From Enoplolaimus lenunculus (lineage: Eukaryota > Nematoda > Enoplea > Enoplida > Thoracostomopsidae), in assembly GCA_030248215.1 (NCBI GenBank), contig JASANG010002702.1, forward strand, positions 1 through 64,000: a DNA stretch of 64,000 bases. The letters are read 5' to 3'. The translations under genes and the position numbers were made by a program. Of the stretch, positions 1 through 12,827 are shown piece after piece; position 1 is the first letter of the stretch; each line of letters begins with the position of its first letter. Under the pieces are notes generated by a model. The model saw only the letters and a program-made list of their open reading frames with translations. It did no database searches and was not told the origin of the DNA.

Positions 1-1025
1 AGTTTGAAATAGGTTTAAGTGTGGCATAGCCACCTACAGTGCATACTACTACTACTACTTCTAGTACTACTTCTACTACTACTACTACATAATACACACT
101 TTTGAAATACAACTTGATACAAAAATATATGGAAGTATTGAATTTGTATGAAGCGTAACAGACACTATTAATACGTGAGTGCTCAGTATGCACTGAGTAA
201 TAATTACTGCTATGTAGTGCAGTTTTTGTTGTGAACAACTTTATATTTAATCGGTATGAGTTCGTTCTATGTTGTGAAATAAAATAAACGATTGCGGTAA
301 GTTGTATACTGAAATGTACAGAGGGCTATTTTGAATTAATGCCATGTATACGTGATACCAGGGCAACACTACTTGACAGTATTCTTATATTCGCAATATC
401 TCGAATAGTAATTCGATTTGTGGCCAGTTAGCGAGACTTTCAGATAAAACCGATACATAAACTGTACATTTGTGGTTAGAATTAACTGGTTGCGTGCGTT
501 TGCGTCTGCGGCTGACTTCAATGGTTATTTACAAAATTTTGCACTTGATATAAAATTGGTTTCAATGACATTGCCTGCGCCTACAGCTGTGTGCGTCCGC
601 GGTTAACATTTACTCTGTGCGTTTGCGTCTGTGACAGTATTCGTCTGCGGCTCGGATGCATTTAATTCTGGACATAAATGTACTAGCGTAAAATCGTAGC
701 CAATTAAACATGATTCTTTAAGCTATATATTTGTGTACTTTAGATTTTGAACAACTACAAGTAATTTGTGATGATACGAAAGTGTGGTAAGTGCTTAAGA
801 GTTTATACTTTCGTAGTCATCGAACGTGAAGTAATGTTCTTAGGGGCTTTTAAGAAATAAAACGCACGTTATAAAGTTTGGTTTAATTGGACACGTTGCT
901 ATTTAAAAACAGAGAAAAATGTGAAAACAAACATTGAGTGCATCTTAAACACGTGACGATTTTAAAGTTCATGGTGTATATTACCGAGCTAATATTTCTG
1001 TGAAATAAACGTCTGTTTGTTTCAG
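1..1025. other. No gene seen; triplet repeat
   Basis: AT-rich sequence with a (TAC)n-type repeat at about 45-87 and two spaced copies of a GTGCGTTTGCGTCTG-like motif (about 492-510 and 617-633). No supportable coding region. Confidence 0.6.
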
Positions 1026-1154
1026 CAATTTGTCACTGGCAGCCACGCATTCCAGTCAGCTTCCATTCACTGTGACCTTTGATGTATTCCAAGCAAAAAC
1101 TGGACACTCTCTTTCAGCTCTATCCATTCCGTTGAAAAGAATAATCATTCTCAA
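1026..1154 (+). CDS. Orphan exon candidate, unknown protein
   Basis: 129 nt bounded by GTTTGTTTCAG and CAA|GTGAGC are open in one frame with phase 2 in and phase 2 out (43 residues, including LPFTVTFDVFQAKTGHS). No homology is recognised. It could belong to a gene entering from the left. It is phase-compatible with the first placed ATP10 exon, but its sequence does not resemble an ATP10 N-terminus. Chance is a real possibility. Confidence 0.2.
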
Positions 1155-2440
1155 GTGAGCAGTTTTATCAATTTCACAGAGTTCAATTTTAGCTTGAATT
1201 AATGTCTGGAATTTAAGAATTTTAAGTTCTTTGTTGAAAATTCAACTGTTTTCACGTTAACGGTATTCGGATGATTTAGGTTGAAGCCATAATGTAGTAA
1301 CAACCACGCTTCTAGCTCAAACAAACTGGTACTTTATTTGTTTTAATTTTGATCTATCGGGCTATAGTATTCTTAAGTTTAGCTATTTTTTGCCCTAGGC
1401 TTGTGTCAAGGCTTTTAGGCATCGTAATGCTGAGGCTCGGGCATAGGAGTATGCTTAGTCTACTAGTGCGCCTGTAGAAGTAATTGGCGGTCATCGATAT
1501 ACCAGATATAAAAGTACCTTTAATAGTTTTTGTATGGCAGCCTTATGTTCGATTAAATCAGACGTGAAATTCAAGGAACTAATTGCAAAGCTAAGTTATG
1601 TTATAGGTCGAACGATCCATTGCCCTCATACGACGATGTTCGGACAATGAAGTTGTATTATAATGACGGCGTGCCGTTTGTATTCGCAATCGTTGGTTTG
1701 TCCGGCGATGTTACATATTTTTCCCTTGAAACCGTTCGCGTTGTCCTAGAATCATAGAAATATAAAAATACTGTTTAATTTTTACGCAAGGCCAAATTCT
1801 AAAATGTTCCGGAGTTTGATACAACATTGCCGTTACTTAGCCGAATATTTAAATTGTTCTGCAATTTGTCATTGTATGAATTATTCTTTTACATAATATT
1901 ATTATTGACACTTTATGTATGAAATAAAATAGCTTCACGTTGTGTTCCATATGCTAGTTGACGCATGCTTCAGAGTAAAAACACATCAGTTAATTTCGTT
2001 AAAACCCTTAGTACGAGAGCCCCGTGGTGAATAATTGCGAAATATATACGTGATTTAATACTAATTTTGAGCATAAAAATCACGGCATTCCCGGTACGTT
2101 GTTTTCGGAAGGATAAACACTAAAAATATGTTTTAAGCAATTATCAGATGTTTTTGCTGCTTGTGTTCACAGTAGGCAATGATGAAGCGGAATCGAAGCA
2201 GACATTAATTTATGCTGTTTTAACTGAGGCCTATAATATAGCGTGACCGGACCTACCGACCCAATCTGGACGTCTGCCAGCTTACGCTCCAGTCAACGAT
2301 CGGCCTTCTTAATTGTGCCTCCAAAAGCTTGATGACGCGAATCCGCTGGGTAGTGGGTACCCACCCCAGGAAAGCCTTTTCCTGACACGTTGTCCTCCCT
2401 GCGAAAGTTGAAGGGTTGTCTCCGCTTTCCATCCACTTAT
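1155..2440. other. No gene recognised; GC-richer patch near 2250-2430
   Basis: Mostly featureless. The stretch at about 2250-2430 has higher GC than its surroundings and is open on the minus strand (90 codons). It resembles a fragment of some mobile or coding sequence, but I cannot name it. It ends at the edge of the transposon at 2441. Confidence 0.4.
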
Positions 2441-2858
2441 TGGCCAATGTTATCCTAAAGGCCGTCTCATTTTCCCGGGACAGAAATGTACCAGGAGTAC
2501 CCGTCCCATATTCCCAAGACAGCAATGTACCACGAGTACATACAAAAAATATAATTGGGACAGCGGGACAGATGAGACAGATAGGACAGTTTGGACAGAT
2601 GGAACAGTTTGGACAGATGGAACACTTGGGACAGATAGGACAGTATGGACAGATGGGACAGTTTGGACAGACGGGACAAATAGAACATTTGATATATATA
2701 CATACATATAGATATATATTATATATAATATATGTTATATATTATATATCCTACGTAAATATGTCTGCCTGTGCATATGTAAACAGGAGCGCATAAGTGG
2801 GCTTTCCGGGTATATTTTTGTCCCGGAAAATTGGGACGGCCTTTATAGTAACATGGGC
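2441..2858. mobile_element. Non-autonomous DNA transposon, GGCCAATGTTA-end family
   Basis: The ends TGGCCAATGTTA... and ...TAACATGGGC form an inverted repeat that continues as AAAGGCCGTC. Flanks CCACTTAT (2433-2440) and CCACTTCT (2859-2866) are a 7-of-8 target duplication. The interior is a GGGACAG-type minisatellite (about 2565-2690) plus a TA-rich tract. Same family as 26668-27746. Confidence 0.75.
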
Positions 2859-5800
2859 CCACTTCTGTATGGTTTGTAGCGCACAGGTTGTAACCGGAAG
2901 TGAAAAATACCGGAACCGGAGATCAACAAAATTTGCCGGAGCCCGGAGGTGAGGCGAATTTCTGTTGTTAAAATGAAATTAAATTCGCTAACTTTAACAA
3001 ATATCTATAAGGTGTTAAATTTTTTGGTTTTACGCTAATTTTTTACGAAATCTTGCCAATTTTTTACCCAGAATTGTACTAAAAGTTAAAACGAAACGCA
3101 CCGCACATTTAAATTTTATACCAAAAGCTTAAGCTAACTCGATTTTAGTTCCACAAAAAACATTCCGCCCCTGATTTATGGGACTAAAATTTGAATCACC
3201 CGGAAAACAGTTAATAAAAACAGTCATGGTTGCGCACCGAATAAAAACAATGGAAACGGTTTTTTCCGAGGCGGTGGAAGACTGGAAAAACTTTATTATA
3301 TATGATCTCAGTAAATCACTCGCAAAACAGCGACAAAACTTCGCGAAAACCGTGAGAAATTTATTTTTCTCACGCACATGTATATATAATCGCAAAGGCT
3401 GATTTACGGGGACGGAATCAATGTCGGATCCAGAAATTTCTAAAATATGGAGCTGCACGAGATATATTAATAGTGGAAGTATTCTGGACCGAAACGATCG
3501 AGAAGTCATACGTCATTTTAGTGCTAAACCTTAATACAAAATGTTGCTTTTGATACCTGTCGGGGATCCTAGGCCGAAGTTCCCCCCTTGCATCTGCCGG
3601 TGGGAGGAATAGCGGAAACATCCGTTTCCTAAATTTCTTTAAAGACCAGCAAAACGCATGTAAAAAGCTTTTAGAAACCCCGCTTGATTTTTTTTGCTAC
3701 GTGACAGCTTTGTAGTGCGTACAGTATGATTATAATCATGTGGGCCAATGTTACTTTAAGGGGTGTAACAGTAGATTAAGCGTATTCCTAAGCCTAAGCG
3801 TTGCAAAAATGTGTTGCTAAGGCTAAGCCTAAGCAAAGAAATGTAATCTAGAATCTAAAGCTACTCTATTATGGACCCACCAGAAACCTGGACGCCCCTA
3901 CAGTAACATGGGCTTAAAATAGTCATTTGATTCAATGAACATTCTTACACTTATGGTAACATTTAGTACTTACATGATTTTCGATTTTTTCGTTTTTTCG
4001 GAAAAACGTTTTTTACGATCGATTCAATTTTTTCCGGATAAAACCAGCCCTGAAAACAGGTGTTGCAAAATCTAACAAATCAGCTCCAATGACACTTAAG
4101 CGAAACTCCTTTTGTATGGGCGTGAGAAAAATCAATTTTTAAGTTTTTCGCGACCTTTTGTCACTGTTACACATATTTGTTTTTCAGTTTTTTATTCGCC
4201 TTTCGCAGACCCGGTACTATGAAATGTGATATATATGATATATATATAATATATAATATATATAATATATATTATATATATGTATATATACTCACTTAGT
4301 TATGCGATTCTGTTTATAGTTTCGTTTTGACACCAAACTACCATATAGCTTTTGTATTTATTTGAACCAAGACAACTGTTTTTCAATTTTTCAATTCCGA
4401 AAATATAACCCTGCATGCCATTATGGATCATCTATGTTTGAATGCACACTTGTAAAAAATGTCCGTCTCTTTTGGATGCCCACGTTGTGCCTACACACTG
4501 TTGAATATACGCTGCCTTTAAATGTCAATGTCTTTATTTGGATGTTTAGGCAATGAATATGGTGTTGAAATCAATATTTACTTGTAGGAACAGTTATTGA
4601 AACGAGACTATCTAAAAGAAGCACTGAAATGTCCCTAGTCCCTCGAGACTTAAATTTGTCGCGTACGTGTGTTTACCAGTGTGTAAACCGAATATCTGTT
4701 TACGTTTCCAGTAAAAATCGGTGTCCGTTTCCGTTACAGAAATATCGAAAATTGTAATTTAATGCCATAAAAACCACTTATCCGTCATTTTTAAAATATG
4801 CTTGAATGTGCCTTTGGATGCTGTTCGGAATGGGGTGGGTGGCGACTTTTTATTCTGCGTGCGCATTACTATGGACGACCCATTTTAGCAAACTTAATAT
4901 AACCCAAAGCTTGCTCCTCCTCCGTTTACGGCTAGCTCTGATGACCACTGGTTCCGGCTCTTGCCACCTTTTGTTGCACTTTGCTTTTGGAATAATCAAG
5001 CAATGTTGTATTTCGGAAGTAGCAAGGGTTTGCCCGAATGCCTAAACTCTGTCTCCCACGTTGGTACGCCCATACAAACATGAACCTTAACACGTACGGT
5101 CACCAGGGTGTAAAATAACTAATTTTGAGTGTAAAAATAACACAATTATTTCCGTTATTTCTACGACGGAAACGGGCACACAGGAAACGGATATCCGGTT
5201 ACAGTTATTAAAGAAAGGTAGCAGTATTACCTTGGTACCAACAGGATAATGTATGATACTACAACATTGCAAAAACATGCTAAACGCTCCGAAACGTTTC
5301 TTACTGAATAAAAATTTTAATGATGAAACTAATTGCTACAAAGATGACAAAATGACGGTAATCACTTAAACACCGAAAGCTGGGTTATACGTCAAGTTCA
5401 ATAAAGTTGTGTAGATAAAAACTGCAATGAAATTCAGACCTCAAATATAAAAGGAATGCGATGCAAGATATAATCCAAAGGTTTTTATGAAAGACCGTAG
5501 AGAAACACCTGCGTTCACTTATATTTAGATGTTTGAACTGAAAATCAAACTGCAGGCATTAAGTACACGCATTGTGAAAATATATAAAACAGATCGCAAT
5601 TAAAATAACGATAACGGTTATAAAGTCTAACTTCTCAACCGACAAATAAACAGCACTGGAGCCTAAAGAATCGTATTGTTGGAAGTGTTCAACATGTACC
5701 AACATCACAATGCTTCACGTCACAGTCAAATTTTAAGCACTCAATAAAAAATAGAATAGGAAACAAGCATAGTGCAATACAGCAGGCCATGGTTCCAAGT

Positions 5801-6088
5801 AAAACTAGCCGACTCGGCCTGTTTATTTTTAACCTCCAGTTGCACCCTTCAATATAGACAACAAAATAACGCGCATTGAACCTACACAACGATAACCGTA
5901 TACACAGCAACATCATAAAAATCGGTTTAACCGATTTTATATACGACATTCTGCATCGTAATAAACATTAAACATACCATTTTTGTTTGCTTTCCAACAC
6001 AAAATGTTCTATGTTTTGTACAACAACTAAACTATCAACTTTTACACAAAATTATAGAATATTTCCCCTTGGCGGAACCTTTGTCAGT
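2859..6088. other. No gene; transposon remnants and simple repeats
   Basis: Contains a decayed half of a CCGGAG-type hAT-like element (about 2882-3120), the small element at 3741-3912 and a TA-rich microsatellite (about 4224-4285). The VDAC 3' UTR probably covers 5820-6088. Nothing else is supportable. Confidence 0.5.
3741..3912. mobile_element. Small inverted-repeat element carrying AAGCCTAAGC repeats
   Basis: Left end GGGCCAATGTTACTTTAAGG and right end CAGTAACATGGGC are inverted copies. The interior has short runs of CCTAAG/GGCTAAG, a TTAGGC-like unit. No clear target duplication was found. Confidence 0.5.
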
Positions 6089-9000
6089 CTAGTTTTCGTA
6101 CTCAATACCGAAACCAAACTTGTGACCACCTTCATTGAAATTTTGCATATTCACCAAGCTGGACAGAATCAATTTCAGCCCTAAAATAAAAGTACTATCT
6201 TCAACGTAAAATATACAACCCTTGCGAACACACACACGCATGACATCAGTTTCTGCATATTGCGAGGGTAATTCAGCTAAAGTGCTTAATACTCGCTATG
6301 ATAGCTAAACTAGCACTGCGTTTGGCATCTTATAAAATTAGGCTAAATATCACATTTTGAACAAACTATAGGATGTAACCGAAACGTCACCCGATCTCCA
6401 ACACAGGACCGAGACTCCCTGTACTTAAAACGTTCTGAAGCCCAATCTGTAATTTGATCATCACCTTTTCTCACTGTAAAAACCATACCTGGCTTGAGCG
6501 TATGCTGCATTGAGATGCCCAACTGCGAGCTCGAGCTAAGCTTCGCACGAAGCGTTGTGTCCCGGTCAAGCTTGTACAATCCAGCGAGTCCGAACCGCGT
6601 TGATTTGTCCGTTTTGTTCCATCCAAGTGTCGCTGCTAATTCGGCATTGTCACTAACACGATGATGAATCGAACCGGCGAAATCCGTCAAATCAGTCCTA
6701 AGCAAAACAGCAACACAATAAATCATATAAACCAGATTTGGCAAACCGAGACCAAAGAGGTGTTTCCTTAGATCGCAGTTTTGGTCCGGAAAGACAGCGA
6801 ACGATTGTGGAGCACCGCTAACTTGATATACAGCGATTTGGGAAACGGAATGATTCCTCCGGTTACCCAAAATTCAAGTTTTGAAAGGAAACCCAAAACA
6901 CTTTGATTTTATCGTGACAAAGCACAACTAGTCGCATTTTCGCCTTTAAAACACTTAAGGGGGCATCGTTTAAAAATTATGGGTCGTCCGCATTTATAAC
7001 GTAATGCTAAAATAAAAATATTTCTGCCCTAGAGCAAAGCAACACTATAGCTCTGAATTAGCGATTGTATGGAGGGTGTTTTGAAAGTGTAATTTGTACC
7101 GAGCCTGTTCGAAGAGTACGGTGGCAGTAGCCAAGCGAAAAATAAAGTAAAAATGAATTTTGTCAGCGATTTATTAGCTTAATTGTATGAAGCGGCAATT
7201 TAAAGCAGATAGAAATATTCAAAAGTTTTTGGATCTCGCGCCCATCCCTGATCCCTAAAAACGCTATATTTACGAAGCACTTAGAAGAAAATAATGATAT
7301 TCTTTAAATTTTCGCCATATTTTTGCTAAATTCTCATAACTTAAAGTTTATACTTACACATGAGAATGCACACTGTAGTTGCTTGCACAAAATCCACCTC
7401 CCAAAACATGCTTCAATAATTTCTTTTGATTCAGGTCAGTTGTTAATTGCACACCACATAGCCAGCCTTCGTGTCTGAAACAACTTTGGGTAAGATTGGG
7501 ATAATCAGTAATATTTTGAAATGTACTATTTGAAATATACAGAACATAAAAACTGAATGTGATGAACACACAATTTTGCAAAAACATTGTGAAAAGAACA
7601 GACAGCCATATTTTTTTGATAAATAGTGGTGAATGAAACCAGAGCTGACACTTACATACTTCCACGCTAGTGGCTTAAGTCATTTGCAAATATATCATAT
7701 AAAAAATTACACTCCAGAAACAGATTACTGCAACTCACCCAACAACAGTTGCCGCTGTCAAGGTTTTGCTGCTAATATCAAGCGTAGCGTCGTTCATGAG
7801 TCTATCCACTTGATACTCGGCCTTAACTTTTCCAGAATGCTTGCTGAAAACAATGCACAAAAAATATGCCATTATTGTGCATGTACATTAAAGTGACCTA
7901 CCTATCATGTATATCCAGGTTCACTGGGATATACTCGAGAGGTACTAAAATAGATTGTATAACACGTGAACTTCACCAAAATGCGAAAAACGTTACGATA
8001 ATTATGTAATACACAGCTCACTTCGTATTGACATTCATCGAATTCTCCAACGTCATTTTGACGCCTTTAGCACCACGATCTTGGAGGACAACATCAGTGC
8101 TAAGCGTATTGTCAGTGTTCCATTTTTCGGTAATTGTCAAGCCTGAAGAAGACTGAACCGTACACAAGAAACCAGAAAGGGTTCAACCGAAGGGAAATGT
8201 TCCTGTAAGCATGTGAGACATGCTTGTCCTGGTGCATATGCAATAAATGCAATGCACATTGTGTTGTACAGTTGACATATAGTCGACGAGAAATGCAGTT
8301 GGAGAGGCGGGCTACGTGGTGCAGTGGTAACAGCGTCTGCCTGACACACAGAAGATCGCTAGTTCGAAACCACCAGTAACCGGCTTTTCCAGCTGCTTAG
8401 TTAAAAGGTCTGAAGTCCCGGTTCCTACCGAGACTGACATTGGGCCACGCCGTGAGCGCAATAGTAAACTGCCGCGCTATGAACACGGCATCCAGTCGAA
8501 AATAGGATGGACGGTCAAGGGACGACCTGGTTGAAAAATAAGGGCATGTAAGCATGTGACATGCTTGTCCTGGTGCATATGTAATAAATGCAATGTACAT
8601 TGTGTTGCACAGTCGACACATATAGTCGACGAGAAATGCAGTTGGAGAGGCGGGCTACGTGGCGCAGTGGTAGAGTACTCGCTTAAGGATCCATAGGCTG
8701 AGAGTTCAATCCCCGCTCTAGCCCGCTTTTCCAGCTGCTTAGTTAAAAGGTCTGATGTCCCGGTTCCTACCTAGACTGACAGTTCCACACATTTAATATT
8801 TCATCTTGTTATACGTTGCAACAGTGTAGTATGCACAGCTACCAATAGCGCAACGAATTACGTTTAGTTCAGACAATTTAAAACTTAGCCTTTAAACTAA
8901 CCGTGCTCAGGAAGCAAATATTTCACTTCGACCGATCCAAACAGACGTCCGGTTGCTGTGTTTTGACTAGCAGCGTTGTTGAATTGAATTCCAGAGCCAG

Positions 9001-9288
9001 TTTTAGTTTTAGTGTCGATTTTGAAAAACCCATAATCTAAAATACTTGAATCAGGAAATCAATGATAATAATCCACCTATCGGCGCTCCCTATTTTGAAC
9101 GGACAATACATGTCGATTATGTACTTTCCACTTCGTAAAGGTCGAAAAGAAATAACAAAAATTCTAATCTCCGTATTTCGTCCATCATATGATATTACGG
9201 TATTTTCAGTACTGTTTGACTTACTATAGCCTTTGTTGAAAACATCATTGGCTGACTTTCCCAAATCGGCAAATTTAGGCGGCGCCAT
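6089..9288 (-). CDS. VDAC: Voltage-dependent anion channel (mitochondrial porin), complete 7-exon gene
   Basis: Beta-barrel pore of the mitochondrial outer membrane that passes ATP, ADP and other metabolites. Minus-strand exons are 9288-9225, 9036-8902, 8142-8022, 7843-7739, 7474-7358, 6697-6489 and 6180-6089. All junctions are GT-AG and the phases agree, giving 280 aa against the usual 280-285. The start MAPPKFADLGKSANDVFNKGY is the conserved N-terminal helix. Diagnostic stretches follow in order: GLTITEKWNTDNTL, HEGWLCG, a porin-signature-like stretch from YKLD to SQLGI, LKPGLKLILSSL and the C-terminal GGHKFGFGIEYEN. The ATG sits in GCCATGG-type context. Exon 6 could be read on past its CAG|GTATGG donor, but that tail does not resemble VDAC while exon 7 does. 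A minus-strand AATAAA lies at 5827-5822. Intron 2 holds SINE copies and intron 5 a dispersed repeat. Confidence 0.97.
6733..7100. repeat. Dispersed repeat in VDAC intron 5
   Basis: Shares long stretches with 11165-11580, including GCAAACCGAGACCAAAGA, ATACAGCGATTTG, CTCCGGTTACCCAAAATTCA and GAAAGGAAACCCAAAACACT. Same orientation and order, so both are copies of one element. Confidence 0.75.
8205..8785. mobile_element. Two tandem tRNA-derived SINE copies in VDAC intron 2
   Basis: The leader GTAAGCATGTGAGACATGC at 8205 recurs at 8548 (period 343). Each copy has a tRNA-like head with A- and B-box-like promoter motifs and then the same tail (CTTTTCCAGCTGCTTAGTTA, then CGGTTCCTACC). The head at 8651-8725 has a perfect 7-bp acceptor stem (CGGGCTA/TAGCCCG) and B box AGTTCAATCC. 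The first head (about 8308-8385) is a different tRNA-like sequence with B box AGTTCGAAACC. A third, older copy lies at about 60870-61000. Confidence 0.75.
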
Positions 9289-9691
9289 GGCAGATATTTT
9301 AGCAATATACTAAAACTTAATATTGCTTCTGCGATTTGCGAAACTAAATACAAACAAAAGATTTGAAACTGTACGCGAAACGAAATTTCTGAAGAACGTA
9401 ATAAAATGCAAGCAGTTTGTATGTAGTTTTAACATTAGTTGCAATGTTATAAAAGACAATAGCTATGTTTCTTTAGCATAGTGAGAAAACTTCCGAAATT
9501 TTGGTTTTTTAAATTGTGATTCCTGCCGCTTCTTCGAACGTTCATTTTACCATTTTTCTAATTTGTTGCCTGGTTGCAATGTTTAAGTTATTACAAAGGT
9601 AACAAGTAAGAAAATTATTGTACATACTGCAACAGTAAACATGACACGGCTTGTCATCACCAATTTGGTGATAGTATTAAGCAGCATTGCA

Positions 9692-10120
9692 CAATGGCGG
9701 ATCCATGGAGGGCCACCCCGGTAGCGGCCCCCCAACAGCATCTCAACAAAAAATTATATAGAGTGTCAATTGCTGTTCTACGTTGTTCCGAAAATAGCAG
9801 GCAGTTCTAACTACAATCGTAAACAGAAACAGATGTTGCTGAAGCTGACTGGATTTTGCTTTTTCAAAACTGAATTGGCTTCAGAATCCGAGCATTTAAA
9901 TTTGTGCCTGTTTGAAACCAAATCTGAACTTATGTTGCTGCCTTGTTGATTAGATGAAATTGCGTTGATGCGTTCGTTTTAATAGTGATTCATCTCAAAT
10001 AACGAACGTAAAGAAATTATTTCATGGCAATAGTTCGTGGTTTGAGTGTGGGTCAAAAATAAGTTTATTACCTATGAAATTTTGTCCTCCCCCCACTGTC
10101 AGATCCTGGATCCACCACTG
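9692..10120. mobile_element. hAT-like non-autonomous element
   Basis: The ends CAATGGCGGATCCATGG and CTGGATCCACCACTG are inverted repeats of the CAGTGGCGGATCCA type, typical of hAT elements. Flanks GCATTGCA and ACAGTTCA match at 5 of 8 positions. No transposase frame. Confidence 0.6.
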
Positions 10121-10785
10121 ACAGTTCAATATTATACTTTACTAATCATTGTATTGAGCTCTGAAATAGTGACTATTTCTTGTAGTTTCCCAATATAAGC
10201 GTTAAGTAGTGAAGGAGGTGCGAAAAAGGTTGCATTAGCGTAGCGTCAAATCTAGATTTTATTTTGTCCGGAAGACGCTTTGCTTTTACCATTAATCGTT
10301 AACAACTGCGCAATTCTGTATTTAGGACCCAAAATTAAAGTCGCTGCTACTGTTTAGGTCTCCACAAATCCAACGTTTTGGTACTAGCTGAAGTTTGCGA
10401 AAAAATGACGTAACAACGCTTCATATTTTGAGCTGCAAGGAACTAAAATCCCTCATACTCTAGCCTAACACTCGTATGACAATTGAGTTTTAATGTTTTA
10501 GCTAGATGTGTGTATATTAGTTTTTAATTCACGCTTCATCTTTATTCGTTAGAATTTAATTAACAAAACTACAAGACTTTCTTGTGTGGTTTAGGAGATT
10601 TTGGGAAGTTAAAATTTATACACGTTTTGGGGTAAATATTAAAACTAAGCGTGTTAGTATTTTGGTTTACTCTTTTGATGTTTTCAGTAGGTACCTTTTT
10701 ATATTTGTGTATTGTGAAGAATAGAATGCATGAGGCGTATGATGTTGGCTGTTATGAGGCGTTTGTTATGTTGTGACTGTAATTC

Positions 10786-11060
10786 GTGTCGGCCATTTTT
10801 TGTTTCGATTTTTACTGCGTGCGCGAAGTGTCAAGGGAAAGCACAGAAAAAGCAGTAAGTTCTCGTTATTTATATGTGTCCGTCTAGGCAAAACCTAGCG
10901 GGGCATCATGTCTTACTATGCACTATGCACTATAAAAAGCAATCGTGGGGTAGGTTAGATGTGTCGGCCGTTTTGCGTTTCGATTTTTACTGTGGGATCG
11001 AAGTGACCAAGAAAAACACAGAAAAAGCAGTATGTTCTCGTTATTCAGATGTGTCAGTAG
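10786..11060. repeat. Tandem duplication, 175-bp period
   Basis: GTGTCGGCC...TTTCGATTTTTACTG...CAGAAAAAGCAGTA.GTTCTCGTTATT at 10786 is repeated from 10961 with about 85-90% identity by eye. Non-coding. Confidence 0.6.
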
Positions 11061-11075
11061 CTAACACCTAATTGG

Positions 11076-11580
11076 CAGGAATGGGCGGTCTCGGTCTCGA
11101 GAAGTCTCGCGATTTGGCTGGCTGTCGGTCTTGGTCTCGCTTTTGTTCGGTCTCGGCGGTTTGCAAACCGAGACCAAAGAAGTGAAATGGCGAGAAGCAA
11201 TCACAAAAATTTTTCTTGGATCGCAGCTTTGGCCCGCAAGTACTTGCGCATTTGGCTTCCCAACATAGACAGCCAAGAACTGTTGACCACCGCTACCGTG
11301 TTATACAGCGATTTGAGAAACAGAAAGACCCTCCGGTTACCCAAAATTCAATTTTTGAAAGGAAACCCAAAACACTTACATTTTATTGTAACAAGGCAAG
11401 AATAACTGCACTTTCGCGTTTAAAACATTTAAGACATCGTTTAAACAATTATGGGTTAGCCGCATTTATAACGTCACACTATGTTAAAAAATTTTCCAGT
11501 CTATTCGGTTTGCACAGGGGTAAAAACAACACTATACATCTGAATTAGGGATTGTACCGAGGGTAATTATTGGGCGTTAA
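11076..11580. repeat. TCTCGG-rich dispersed repeat
   Basis: Begins CAGGAATGGGCGGTCTCGG, like the left end of the element at 33362. From 11165 it is a second copy of the repeat in VDAC intron 5 (6733-7100). The overlapping open frames here come from the repeat and are not genes. Confidence 0.6.
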
Positions 11581-12827
11581 AAGGTTTTTGCTGACGGGGA
11601 GTTGAAATAAATTATTTATAAATTTCTAAAACAGATACCTGAGAGTCAGATCAGAATGCGATCTGATATTCGGCTCCAGCAAAAGCGTTATCCAGCTCCG
11701 GTATTTTAACATGCCGGATGTTTTTAAACAGTTAAAAAACTGCAACCATAAGTGATTTTTATGTCAACGGTCGTGGAGCTAACTGACTTAGTGTTACATA
11801 TCTCTGTCATACATGTGTTGCAAATGATTGTATATGCCTGTGTGTCTTCTCAATCTTTATTGTGTTATAATATCGCTGGAAACCTGATAAAGATAACCAG
11901 TGTTACATGAAGGGCGTAACAATATCAGTGTATTCCTGTTCTTATGCCTACGCTTAAACTATAGTGTAAAAATAAGTCTAAAACAAGGCTAAGTCTGAGT
12001 AAAAACAATCCTAAGCCACCTTTATTTTATAATACGTACCAGAATAGCAGAATGCCCTTAAAATTAACATGGGCCAAGCAAATATTGCTACAAAACGCAA
12101 CGCCACAAAAACATAGAATAATGAAAGAGGATCGTTGTTAAAGAGTTAAAAATGCAGCGGCGTGATATGTTAAACTTTGTCACGTAAACTCTTTGGATAT
12201 ATCAGGCTGTCGAAAGAATAACTGTTACCTACGTTCTGCTCCGTTAGTTTTGGTATCCAGTTGCACCCTATTAGTTACTCACAAATTAGCACACTAGCTA
12301 TGCCAACTCATTTTCTTCACTTTCGCAATTGTGCGCTTTGGATGATAGGATGTTCGGGCACGCGAAATCTAAATATGGTGCTTAAAGACTGGCGCACTTG
12401 CAACTTTGTTAGCTATTTACTAGCTAGTTCTTGCTAGTGCTAATGATCGCATGAAGTTCAAGTATACTCAGTTAACTCGTGTCTTATTAAATCAGGAGTA
12501 AACAGCTTTAAACAACTTTTACTGTGAGGTTTTTGGGCTCGGGAAAAGCAAACAGTCCAACTTTGAGACGTGGTGAATAAATTTTATGTCGTACAACAAA
12601 GTATGTGATTGAACGTATTTTTTTAAACCTTGCTTCATTATATTTTTACGAACAGTAAGCAAAATGAAATTTGCTTAATACTTCTTTGAATACATATAAA
12701 TTGACCGGTCGGACATAATGAGCAACACATGAACGCTCTACCTATGTGCCAATATATTATGCTTCTTATTTATTATTCTACATGTTTACTGCTATGTCTT
12801 ACCTTTGTATTTTATTTATAAGTATAG
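11581..12827. other. No gene placed; upstream of the first ATP10 exon
   Basis: Holds a decayed TTAGGC-like repeat element (about 11880-12080). The missing 5' exon and promoter of the ATP10 gene may lie here, but I could not identify a start codon with a phase-2 donor that I trust. Confidence 0.4.

Noticed and set aside
5689-5949. Hydrophobic 86-codon minus-strand frame
   Set aside because: Lies in the probable VDAC 3' UTR and starts at a weak site; no family is recognised and low GC favours hydrophobic chance frames.
6343-6488. Continuation of VDAC exon 6 as the protein end
   Set aside because: The residues do not resemble VDAC. The CAG|GTATGG donor and exon 6180-6089 restore the conserved C-terminus and the normal length.
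8651-8725. Functional tRNA-Leu (AAG) gene
   Set aside because: Perfect acceptor stem, but weak D- and T-arm pairing, no long variable arm, and it sits inside a repeated SINE unit.
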